NCBI GenBank assembly: GCA_019914995.1 | Contig: CM034133.1 | Span: 7,954,495 to 8,018,494, forward strand | Length of the DNA: 64,000 bases | Direction: 5' to 3' | Source of the DNA: Acanthochlamys bracteata | Taxonomy: Eukaryota > Streptophyta > Magnoliopsida > Pandanales > Velloziaceae | Part shown: piece by piece, positions 42,101 through 53,600 of the stretch | How the letters are laid out: each line of letters begins with the position of its first letter | How positions within the stretch are numbered: the first letter of the stretch is position 1 | Program-made: the position numbers and the translations under genes | Notes under the pieces: generated by a model | Databases searched by the model: none | The model's input: only the letters and a program-made list of their open reading frames with translations | Told to the model about the DNA's origin: nothing

Positions 42101-42399
42101 TCCTGGTTTTCACGATCAGGAGAATCAGGGTAATATCCTCTCTGCGAAAGCGTCGAATACTGAAGCCGGAGACGAGCGGACGGAACATCAACGGCGTGTA
42201 GAGGAATACCCGAGATGGAGTTCCGCTGGTGGTGTCGTTGGCTTTCGAGAATTTCCTGACCATGAATTCGTAACGGGCTTAAATCTCGCCGTTCAGCGGC
42301 ATCACCGTCTGATGACGGTTCGTAACGGCAACAGCACCCTCTTCCACCACCCCATCTGCCGCAACAGTTGCAGCAATGCTTCCCATGTACGCAACCCAT
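39125..42399 (-). CDS. Protein phosphatase 2C, plant PP2C35-like, N-terminally acylated
   Basis: This is a metal-dependent Ser/Thr phosphatase of the PPM/PP2C class. Two exons (42399-41410 and 39286-39125) give 383 residues, with a GT-AG intron of 2.1 kb. The start [16 protein letters not shown] is a classic myristoylation (G2) and palmitoylation (C3 and later Cys) signal, so membrane attachment is likely. PP2C motifs occur in order: ENQDAF (97-102), FAVFDGHG with the metal ligand D121, MSGTTA (176-181), ANVGDSRAV (194-202), [10 protein letters not shown] (276-285), [10 protein letters not shown] (312-321), and [10 protein letters not shown] (358-367) in exon 2. This matches the rice PP2C35-type family. 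The related plant PP2C/cNMP-binding/kinase fusions share the phosphatase part, but here the protein stops soon after [10 protein letters not shown], so it is the stand-alone form. The intron holds a transposon relic. Nothing is missing. Confidence 0.95.
39558..40228. mobile_element. Non-autonomous DNA transposon in the PP2C intron
   Basis: The left end CAAGGTTCTAAGAGCCG pairs with the inverted right end (CGGTTCTAAAACCATG, complement CATGGTTTTAGAACCG). CCGAACCGAGCC and AACCGATTTAATCGG motifs lie next to the ends. TCTAAA lies on both sides, a possible remnant of a target duplication. The A-rich middle has no coding likeness. The superfamily is uncertain; hAT or Mutator-like are both possible. 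Confidence 0.5.
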
Positions 42400-42794
42400 C
42401 GATCAAAATCTTCGCTCTCTTCGATTGATTCAAAAGTTTGAATTCAAACGATGACAAGAAGTAACGCAAACGAATTGCTGTTGAATCAAGGAAAGAATCG
42501 AAGAAGAAGAAGGCAGGCAATGGATTTGGAGTAGCTTGAAGGTCTCAATCAAGTAAAGAACCCTACAAACTGGAAACTGAGAAGAAAGAAATGTTTGAAT
42601 CAAAGAATTGAATGAATGTTGCGAATGGAAAGAAATAAAAATTTGTGGAACAAAAATTGATGCGCGTTAATTTGGGAGAGGGGAGGGAGTGGGCCCGGAC
42701 AGATACAGACCGTGACTTTGAAAATTCAGAAGAATCCAGTTAACCCGTGATAAAGAAATTCAATTCAGATTATTGTGGGTTCAGGTTTTCAGTC

Positions 42795-43035
42795 GTAGAG
42801 TTTCCTCCATAAACCTTTATAAAATAATTTTTTTTAAATTAAAAATATTTTTATTTTTTTAAGAAGTAAGTTTTATTTTTATTTTTAAAAATATAATAAA
42901 AATATGAAATAAAAAAATTCATTATATAAAATTTTATATATTTTTCTAATTTTTAAATAAATTTTTTATATATCTATAAAATATATATTAACTATAATTA
43001 AAAAATTATTATTTTGATGCTAAACGAGTCCTACT
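42795..43035. mobile_element. Family B-like AT-rich MITE copy, inverted orientation
   Basis: The block order (AAGTAAGTTTTATTTTTA, AATATGAAATAAAAAAATTC, TTTTATATATTTTTCTAATT, TCTATAAAATATATATTAAC, TTTTGATGCTAAACGAG) is the reverse complement of the family B order. Confidence 0.4.
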
Positions 43036-44772
43036 TCTTTTCTTTCCGTTTAAATTCTCGCCAAACGATAAGATAAAGAATTGATTTCACGCAATATGTT
43101 ATATATCACTTAATATTTTAATTGTATTGTAATTAATTTAAAAAATATTTTGAATTAAGTTATATATAATTTTTATTAATTTAAGTGAGATATAGAAGAG
43201 TACAGAAACTAGCTGTTTGATTCTTCTTAAAAAATCAATCACTTTAAACTAAAAAGAATAAGTCTATTGACAAAAATCAATCAAATACTAGAGTATATTT
43301 TAATTGACATCAAATATTATGTTTTTTCAAAATTTTAAAATTAATATTTTACGTTTTCAATTATTATTATAAACTTTTTTTTTACTCTAAACATCATTAG
43401 ATATTATATAAAAAAATAATATAACAGTAAAAACGCACAAGTAACGAAAATGAAGAAAATTAAATGTAACAGAGTCAAAAGCATATATCAAATGAGTGAC
43501 TAATTAAATGTTCGGACTAAAGACTATTGACTGCAATTAAGTTTAAAAAAAAAAGATAACTCATTTTTAAAAATGTTACCAAAAATTTCTAGAAAACAAC
43601 CCTATAGTGATATATTGCGTAAAAGGAAGACACATCCCGCATCAATAACAATATAATACGAATAAAAATATTAGATGACTATTAAGGGTTTCTTTATTTA
43701 TAAAAAAATAATTTAAGAGTGAGTTTTTAAAAAGTAAGTTTTTAATAAAATGAATTTATTAAATTAAATTTATTAGAGTAAATTTTGAAAGTAAATATAA
43801 AAGTTTATGTTTTGACAAAGCATAATTTATAGGTTAAGTAAAATACGTTATTAACAAACATTTATAGATTAAGAATGGAACATTGATGAGAGGTGTAAAC
43901 TGTAAAGCATTATCCAGTTCATTAACAAATATTTTTAAGCCACGCAAGTTTGCTATTAGTGATAGTGATATATGATTGAGTGGATTGAGAGTGTTTATAA
44001 AAAAGAATTTTTAAAATAAAAATATATTTAAAAAATATTTTGAGAAATAAATAAATAGTAAAAATAATAAAATTGTATAGTATCTAAGTTTTTAATTTTT
44101 AAAAATTAATAATTAATATATATGTATATATATATTATTATAAAATAAAAAATTAAAAGAATAAGCATTTAAAAAATAATGCCAAAATATTTCTTGTCAC
44201 TTGAACCCGATCGCAATCTATTTAACTTACCGGATTAAATTTCTGATTGACTTGAACTTAACCCAAAAGTGACAAGATCGCACACAAATCGAATTCAAAA
44301 TAGATCGACTTCGATTAAGTTCCCGCGTGGCGTCAATGTATCATACTAATTTATCTCTGGCTCTCTCTCTTTATTATTTTTACTCATAATTGGCAGAATC
44401 AGACCGAATATCGATTTCAAAAATTGTCTAAATCGACGTTTGCGGTTTGATTCGGCGGGATCGACGGGTTGAACTGCTGAGTCACTATTACAAGCAAGCA
44501 ATAGATTGCAACAGATTGTTCGGAGCTTGCTAGAGATGAGGGTCATCGCCCAAATCTCTAAGTAGGATTTTCATACCGTTCCTTAAGGACCCGATTCAAT
44601 CCATAGTTCAGTTCTTCTTTTTTATTTCAAAAGCATTAATTCTAAAAAAGATAAATCAAGAGTTCCACTTTGTCGATTTATAACTACATCAAGCCTTCTA
44701 CAATAACAACAAGAAGAAGAGCGACAACTACGGACATGTAAATTGAACCTTATTCACTTTGTTAGCTGTTCT

Positions 44773-45239
44773 TAGAGTTGCAAATTTGACCGGACTAAAA
44801 GGGTCGACTCATGGCCCGACCACATGGCCTAAGACACAACCCAGCCGCCCTCGTGAATAGTAATAAAATCAGGCCAATTCGACCCAATATAGCAGACAAT
44901 ATAGGGCTCACTTTATCGACCCGTCGGATGGTCCATCCAATCGATCACTGTTTATATTGACTAATTAAGGAAATACCGTTGACTTGGTCAATATTGATAT
45001 TTGATCAGATCAGCTTATAATTAAAAAATATTTATAATTCAATTTTATCTTCATAAAAGTTTTAAGAATTTATTCTAAACATTTTATTATTTTTATTATT
45101 TATTATATAAAATAAAAATAAAATGAGAAAATGTAGGGTATGCCGGGCATCAAAATTACACTCAAGCCGCCTCGGGTGTGTCATTTGGCCTAGGTGGGTC
45201 GAGCCGAGTCAGCCCGATCCACCTATATTTACACCTCTA
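44773..45239. mobile_element. MITE arm A of an inverted pair
   Basis: Its ends are TAGAGTTGCAAATTTGACC and, inverted, TAGAGGTGTAAATATAGG. Inside, the segment TTTTATTATTTTTATTATTT followed by ATTATATAAAATAAAAATA also occurs, inverted, in arm B. It is non-coding and hAT-like in style. Confidence 0.6.
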
Positions 45240-45982
45240 TTTGTTTTATCGTATAAAAAACTTTACATTAGTAGCAGTATTGAGTTTGATGAAACCTTTG
45301 TTTTCGATGCTTATAGGTGGTAGGTCAGTTCGTATAGCAAACTCTGGTGCCAACAGAAGCACCAGACTTTAGTTTTGCTACGGACCCATCCTTGATCAGT
45401 TAAATATCATAATGCCTTCTCTTCGATTGAGATCTTTCCGGCTGTCTCCGCTTCACCGAACGAGCTCTTGATCTTGACGGAGGAGTTGCGTCAGTGATCT
45501 CGATCTCAACTTAGGTTTGGCTGAATTCTCGATATAGATCTTACCGAACTCTCGATTTCGAAGGAGGAGCATCAGCAACGATCTTGATCTTGCTTTTGAT
45601 CTTGCCGAGCTGAAAGGAGGAGCCGGAGCGATCGAAGAGTCGGAGCAAAATTGAGATGAAAGATAGAAAAAAAATATACAATTTATACGATTTTATTTAA
45701 TGCAAACTTTGTTTTAGCCTAGCCCGAATTGATCTGGATAGATGGTTTGGCAAATTAATCCGAAAATCGTCCAGATCAACTCTAATTATATCGAGTCGAT
45801 TACATATCCAATTTTTTTGAAGACCTTGACCAGCTTTGTGTCTGCATCGATAATTTTCGGATCGATCCGGACAGTCGGATTTAGATCTGCCAACTATGCT
45901 TTTGTTTTCAAATTATGCAAATAATATTTTGTCAAAGTTTTATAAACTACAGTGTTTATATTCTTGATCAGGGTAAAACAAA

Positions 45983-46336
45983 TAGAGGTGCAAATATAAG
46001 AGGCCCGGAGCGGTCTTTTTATATTTGTATGACCCGATTCTATTCATTTTATTTTTTATTTTATATAATAGATAAATAAAAAAATATTATTAAGATAAAA
46101 ATAAATAATAAAATTTTTTTATTATTAAAAAATATTTTTATAATTAAAATTTGATCTAATTAATTATCAATAGAATAGTATCTACGGTCAACACATAGTG
46201 ACTGAACGGATGGATTGATAATATCAGTCAGATACTATCTATTGGATCGGGCTAGTCGACCTAATTCTGTCATTGTTTATGGATCAGACAGGGATGTAGT
46301 CCAGCCAGTTTAGTTAGGTTCAAATTTGTAACTCTA
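45983..46336. mobile_element. MITE arm B of an inverted pair
   Basis: Its ends are TAGAGGTGCAAATATAAG and, inverted, TAGAGTTACAAATTTGAACC. It is the same family as arm A but in opposite orientation. The nine bases before it (TAAAACAAA) are the reverse complement of the nine after arm A (TTTGTTTTA), so the inverted match runs beyond the element end. Confidence 0.6.
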
Positions 46337-46699
46337 GAGACGAACATATATGGATTTAACTTAACAGAACTACATAAATTGTATTTGAGTTGACCTACCG
46401 CTAAAGTAGTATGCTTTACAAAATTTGCGTCGTCTTTACTTAGTTAAAATTGAAAATTAAAACAATAATTTAAAAAAGTGAATAAAAATTAAATTTGTGA
46501 ATAAAAAAATTAAAAATAATAAAGTTATAAAAAGATAATTTAAAAAATCATTTTCATTTTATTTAGGGTAAGTTAACAAGTCGTAAGCCAACTCAAGTAC
46601 TACCAACTCAAATGCTAAGTGTTTATAATACAGAGTATACAGTATACGAACATGCCGTATGGATCTAGCAGGAGTGGGAGTTCAAGACTTCAGTCTTGT

Positions 46700-47155
46700 T
46701 ATACTAAGGGCATGTTTACCTTATAAATAAAGTAAATAAAGTAAGTTTTTTAAAAATTAATTTAAAAAATAAAATTAAAAATTAAAATTATATATCAATT
46801 TAATATTTATAGTAAGTTTTAAAATTAAATTTTAAAAAAAATTATTAATAAAAAGAATTTATTTTAATTTTTGTATATATTTTATATTAAAAATAAATTT
46901 AAAAAAATAAATTTAGAGTGTTGATAAATACGCTCTAAGTCACCGTTAGGCAAACTTTTTATTTTATTTTTTTAATAACATTTATAATATTTATAAAAAA
47001 ATTTTAAATTTTCTAAAATACAGAACATTTCTTACATTAAAAATTTTATTATTTGTTTATTTTATTTTTTAGTCAAAAAAATAAACTTAACTTAAAAAAT
47101 TTTTAAAATATTATTTATTCTGAAATTTATTTTGTAAATGCTCCGTACCATCCCA
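46700..47155. mobile_element. Two adjoining AT-rich MITE relics (family B style)
   Basis: The first (about 46705-46940) runs from GGGCATGTTTACCTTATAAA to TAAATACGCTCTAAG. The second (about 46940-47155) runs from CACCGTTAGGCAAAC to GTAAATGCTCCGTACC. Both have the alternating A/T block interior of family B. Boundaries are approximate. Confidence 0.4.
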
Positions 47156-47641
47156 AAGACCTAGTGCGTTTCTCTCTACATTTCATATAATTTTTTAATG
47201 TAAGAAAATTTATAGTCTATTAAATAATTTTTAAACAAGTGTAGAAACTTACAAATAAATGATTTGTTACAAAATTATTACATATTATATTATGTTTAAT
47301 AAGAATTAAATTTATTTTCAACAAACTAAAAACATATTTTATTTTAAAATTTTCTACTGTTTAAGCCATTCCAAACCAACCCAAAGCCGACGCATTGTTG
47401 TTCTATCTTTTGTTAAATCCATGCGGCCCGATAAACTGGGTCCAAGCAATCGAAGCTCTAATCATTCTTTCGCTTCTTCGAGTTCTTTCTCTCTGTTTTT
47501 TTTTTTCATTTTTATTTTTTGCAACAATCGGGAGCTTCGAACCAAATCAAGCTCACCCCACCTGCGATCACCACCACAACCGCCCGCCGGCGATCACCAT
47601 AGATAGGGTTTCCTATAATTTCTCTTATTTTTTTAATTGAT

Positions 47642-50600
47642 ATGGGAGACTTCAGCCGTAATTCGGGACCTTCTGGACCCGCCCGGCCTTATAAACCCTT
47701 CGGCGGCAATCGCAATCCTCCTCCTTCCTTACTCTCTCCACCACTCCCCTTCTATAACTCTAACCCTATACCTAATCCACCAGTTCCCTTCGCTGACCAT
47801 AGCCCTTACCCTAATCCCAGACCTGTCTCTGCGCCTTTCCTTGCTAGTAATCGAAGTCCCACGCCGGTGCCGCCTACTATTGAGCAGCTTCCACAGGTTC
47901 TCCGAGCGGCTCCACAAGCTGAAATGTCAGTCTTTTTGTTTGTTTGCAAGGTTTTGTTTTTCGTAAGGTTTAGTATAATTATGGTGTTTTACTTTTGCAT
48001 GATGGATAGAAGAAGTAGGACTTTCTGGTTGTGTCGGAAAAGAGTGGTATGGAATTGTAGTATAGTGATCATGTCAACTGATGCTTATTCTCGTCGACTG
48101 TGATCTGGCATTGCTACATCAGATATAAATTTGGTATTTTCTGTGCATGTTTTGGAGTATTATGCTTAAGCTTTTTTTGGAAAATACTTGAAGCTTGGTT
48201 TAGTATCTTGGATTCTTACCTCTTTGTCATGAGACTAATTTATGCATTAGAAATTCTCACCAAACATGGTGTGTTAAAGTTGTCCTCCCTGATGTACACG
48301 TAAATGTTGGCTATAAATCTTCTATCTATCTAAGAAATCAATCAATCCAAGTTATTAATAGTTCTTTCAGGCATGTTTTCTCGCTGGAAATACAAGCAAG
48401 CAGCAAGACATGCTATACTTAAATGTTGGTCATTGACAATTTGAGATTTTGGTAGAGAACAGTGGTGCTATGGTTTGCAAATGCACTGCTAAGTAGGTTA
48501 TGTAACTTAATTGTTACTGTTAGGAAATTAATGATGGAGCATTGCTGATGGTTGGGTTCTTTTGTTGCCTATATGATATTAAGATTAAGCATAAAAAAAC
48601 ATTATATATAGAGTTGTAGACTATTAGGATTATTAGTATTATCTGTTAGGAAGACTAAAAAGCATTAAGTTGCGGGACACTAATTGGTGGTATGACAAAA
48701 AGTAGATGACAGGAGGCAAGGCAGCCTACATGGATAAGGAGTTTCTGATTATTCTTTCCTTCTAATATTAAAAAAGTGTTAGACAATGCTGAATAAATTA
48801 ATATACGATTTGAGAACCCATTTGTGAGAAGGTGACTCTATCTGTTCATGCAGGCTGTAGGCTTATATGCTCGTTCTGCTATTAGTATATATATATAACA
48901 ATGGAATTAGTTACCAACTAATTCCGAATGATACTTGGGTAGGGCTTTATAAGTATTGCAGTTTTTCTCAGTCTCACCTTTTTGTAGCATATTGCAGATC
49001 TTTTGCTTCTCATCAATTCAATAATCAACCAAAGTATTTACCAAATGGCGGTTATCCTGCTCATCTTGAGAGGCCTTCTTTGGTTCCATTTAATGGTGCA
49101 TCGTCTACTCTTAGCAATCCTATTCATCTTCAGAGGCCTCTGCTGGCTCCATTTAATGGAACATCTTCTACTCTTAGCAATCGATCACCTACTCTTAGGA
49201 AGCCTGTTAACATCACTACGCCGAAAAGGACTCGATCACCTCCTTCGTCCTCTCTTAACAATCTCCCAAGACCATTTCTTTTGACCGAAGCTTATAAAGA
49301 CAGGTAATATTTGATATTTTCTTCCAATTTGTAAACGATAACAACATGCTATTGCGTCTAAAGAAGAATTTAGCAGAGCGCATCTCTGTATGTTTGTTTA
49401 TGCATATAGATACTTTTCATTAGCGAAGAGATGATTTTGTGAAATGGTATTTTGTATAACTGTATCCATCATTCGTAAGTCGATTTTGTTGCTATTTTGA
49501 ACAGTTATTGATTGTTTTGTTCTTGATTTGGTATTTTGACATTTAGAGCATAAATCACTCAGTCATATATATGTGCAATACATACATGTTCTTGATCGCA
49601 AAGATGAGCAAAGAGCAACAAAAGCAATAAATAAACAAGAAATCAGAATGCGTGCTCCCTTTCTATTGTCTATATGTAGGATAATGTTGGAAATTACTAT
49701 ATATATGTGATTGAAATAAACCATTGTATATCAAGCACAATGCTACCTGGGTTGCAGAATGTGTCAGATCGTGGAATGGTTACGGTACGCGAGCGTAGGA
49801 TCATTGAAACGTGAGGGTTCGCTCACATAGGTCGTGTGTATATAATAATAGCAAGATACTTCACACTGTTGAAGTTGATTAGGTTTCTCAATAAATTTAT
49901 TTAGTTCTAATTCCAAAGGAAAACACAGCCAGCACTCTTATTTCTTTTAAGGAAAGTACAAGATGCATTGATTTGGTTTGGTTTGCTACGGGACGAAAAA
50001 ATGCACCATGTTCAGTACATGCAAACTGGTTTGTGAAATGCAGTGGGGTGTGAGGGAATTCGGTAATAGTGCTCCAGCATTTTCTATAGCATCAGATGAA
50101 CATGATGACCCAACACTCGGTCCTGTGGAATCTGGTCACATCCAAAGAAAGTTACAAACCTGAGAAACTCATGATATGCTATACTAAGATATAATATCAA
50201 ATGTGCGCACACACATATTTGACTAGATAAATTGATAGCACCCCAACAGATTTATAGTATACTTCAGCAACAAATAGCACACCTGCTTGTATAACATGCT
50301 ATCATATAAGGTATACCCTATTTGTCCTACCTTTAGACAAGTAGTGTCCTGCAAGTTCGATAATTTTTAATTTTTTATATGTAGGATCTAGTTCTCTTTT
50401 ATAGGTTAGCCAAAACATTTGATCTGAAAGGTAAGTATCATAATGGGCTCATTGTGTCAGAATACATTTTAGAAGGTGAGCAGCTGCTTGATGAATGTGC
50501 ACTGGCTGTATTGAACAATTCAGAAAAAAAAAAATCTTCAACTTGAGGTTTCAAAGTAATTTATCAAACTGCTGCGTTCTGTTTAAACTTCATATGATTA

Positions 50601-53600
50601 TTTTCGTTTTCTTTGGAAGTGCGTCAGAGGTATTGTTTGACTATAACTCAATGGATTGCTTTGCTTTTCATGTCAAGGGAAAAATCACAATAATCAGTTT
50701 GTTGAAGCGAAAATTACCCGTATTTCCCCCTAATCTGTGCTCTTACTTTCTCCAGCCTTGTTGTTGGCATGTTGGATTAATGACTCTCACTTTCATGATC
50801 ATCGTAGAAGACTTGATAGCTTCTGGAAGTAACTTGCTAAGAAAGCGTGTTGCTATTACACTTTGCTGTCTGTCTTTTGTGTTTACCTTTAATGCTCAAT
50901 TTTTATGGAGATGTTATAAGCTTATCGGCATTGTCTGTACCTCTTAAGTAGATCAGAAATTCAATCAGGAAAAAAGTTGCAAAATGGAGGAGCTGAATCT
51001 ATAAAAAGGATGAGACCACCTACTTCTGAAAATAATTACTCTTTACAGAGTTTTGATGATGCTCAAAATCAAGCTCACAGGTTAGTTGTTTCGTGCGAAC
51101 TTCTATTCACTTTATTTTGTAATGATCATGTCAGCCAAGTTGCTTGTAAGTTGAAGAGAATTTATTCAACACTTCACTATGGCAATGCATACATTTCTTT
51201 GATTATTTTAACGAACTGAAGTTTTGTTTATATGTAAACTTATAATTGTAAATGATTGTCAGCCCTGAAATGTCACCTCTTTTCTCGGAAAGCTGGGGAC
51301 CCACAGAAAAGAATTCAAAAAGCAATACTCTTCAGAGCTCCTCTAATATTCAGGGTCATGTGGTTACACAGGATTCCAAAAATGTTTCTCCTTCTAAGTC
51401 TTTGCAACCAAGTAGCACCAAAAGGAATAAATTTCCTCAGCTAAAGTCTGATACATCACGGATAAATTTGGATGTAATACTGGACACAGAGAGGTGCCAT
51501 TTCAATTCCTGTTGGCCACTTTATCTATGTTTTATAGCATATGCCTGTAACTATTTATTTAGCAAGCGGATTGTTAATCCTGAAGTAGATTTTGGTTGCA
51601 GGGAAGCAAAGGCGAAGGAAAAGAGGTTGCAGCGCTTCGGTGTAGATTTATACCAGCCAGCCATTGACCTACATGATCAAGCAGGTAAACTCTCAAGAGA
51701 AAAACAAAACCGAGCTTCAGGGAACAGTTCTCATGCTGGGGAGTCTGATAATGATGATCTGCATGCTGGGGGCTATTTGTCTGGTCATCAAGAACTGGAA
51801 TCATCAGAAGTTGTTGTTGGTCTCTGCCCAGATATGTGTCCGGGTATGTATTATATTGATTATTTTCTTATAAGACATGTAATTTAAAATTTCAAATGCT
51901 TCTAAGTTGCTTTAAGGCTATCTAGCAGTTCTACTTCTGAATTTGAAGGTTCATCAACCTTCTTTTGGAATTTTTCAGATCACTGGAAAATTTTATCAGA
52001 ATTTTGATGTTGACATCAACCTTATCTTTCAGAATCAGAGAGAGATGAACGTGAAAGGAAAGGAGATCTTGATAGGTATGAGCGGTTGGATGGCGATAGA
52101 AACCAAACAAGTAAAAATCTTGCTGTTAAGAAGGTGGGCAATGAGATTGATTCTCTGGTGTGGCAAACTGAATTATATTCTGAGATCACTATCCTCAGTA
52201 ATAAGAAGGGTGATGGATATTCTTATCTGTTTTATACAGTATAATAGGATGGCAGAGCGAGATGCTGACTTAATAAGGCCAATGCCAGTCTTACAAATGA
52301 CTGTCAAATATCTTCTGGGTTTGCTTGGGCAACCGTATGGTGAAGATTTCTTGAATGTCTATAATTTTTTGTGGGACCGGATGAGAGCAATAAGGATGGA
52401 CCTTAGAATGCAGCACCTTTTTAATGAAGAAGCTATACACATGCTCGAACAAATGGTATTACCATCTTTTCTGTACCTTCCCATATCATCTTGTGCAATT
52501 GTAATATTCTAATTGCCTTATGTTGGCAGATACGACTCCACATCATTGCTATGCATGAGCTATGTGAATTCAAGAAGGGCGAGGGTTTTTCAGAGGGTTT
52601 TGATGCTCACCTCAACATCGAACAGATGAATAAGACATCAGTTGAGTTGTTTCAAATGTATGATGATTTCAGGAAGAAGGGAGTAAATTTCACAACAGAG
52701 AAGGAATTTCGGGGTTATTACGCACTACTTAAGCTGGACAGACATCCTGGATACAAAGTAAATCCTCTCTTTCACTTCGGTAGATTCGTGTCGTTTGGGT
52801 TTTCTTGCTTTATCTTAAGTACTTTCATATGGCAGGTGGAACCAGCAGAGCTCTCACTTGACCTTGCAAAGATGACCCCTCAAATAAGGCGTACACCTGA
52901 AATTTTGTTTGCTAGAGATGTAGCAAGGTTCTTGTGCTACGCATCATTATTGGATTAGTTACCATCATCTGATTTACTTATATTAAGTGGATTTGACATG
53001 CAGAGCTTGTAGAACAGGCAACTACATTGCCTTTTTCCGCCTTGCAAGAAAAGCGACCTACCTTCAGGCATGTTTGATGCATGCTCATTTTGCGAAGGTA
53101 GCAACCAGCTTTCTCTCATAATGGTGCTCTGATGAGCTTCATGGCTTTACATTCTAAAAAATACTGAACTTAATTAAAATAGCTGAACTTCAAATTTGAA
53201 GCTTTTATTATGTCTTACCACTTCACCACAAGACAATTAACTGATGCAAAGAACATAATAAAAGGAGAATTCTGCAATTGCAAACTATTGTTATTGATAT
53301 AATAATTATGGTTGGATGTATGGATGGAAAATTAGTCCATTCAACATAATATCATTTGTTTTTTTAAACCATATGTGCACTCCTCAATTCCTCATTTCAT
53401 ACTCCGACATGTTGAATTCTATTGTAAACTATTGATAGTTGGTCTTTGTGGTGCTTGCACATCTTTTGTTTTAAGGGTTTTTAAGGGTTTAGGGTGCGGT
53501 GCGGTTGACACCATCAGACTGGATTTTGGTAAATCTGCTGGACGTAGTTAGTTGGTATGTATGCATGTATACTTAGGGGTGACAATATGACCCGATCCGT

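Larger units (their letters stand above)
42400..47641. other. Spacer between the divergent PP2C and SAC3B genes
   Basis: The first 300 bases are the PP2C leader and promoter. The rest is AT-rich, with family B relics, a fold-back pair, and short GC-richer patches. Region 45.4-45.65 kb has several GATCTTGATCTTG and GATCTTTCCGG motifs of unknown origin. No exon is supported. Confidence 0.5.

Noticed and set aside
42015-42428. Plus-strand open frame of 137 codons
   Set aside because: It is the complement of the PP2C first exon, whose coding sense is beyond doubt.
50404-50430. Possible extra SAC3B exon (RLAKTFDLK) with acceptor and donor
   Set aside because: Including it would break the phase between the exons ending at 49303 and starting at 50952.
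50495-50947. Open frame of 150 codons on plus inside SAC3B
   Set aside because: It lies in an intron, has no family likeness, and cannot be joined in phase to the neighbouring exons.
53470-53510. TTTAAGGGTTTTTAAGGGTTTAGGG, telomere-like motif
   Set aside because: Too short and irregular to be an interstitial telomere repeat; likely chance or a telo-box-like motif in an intron.
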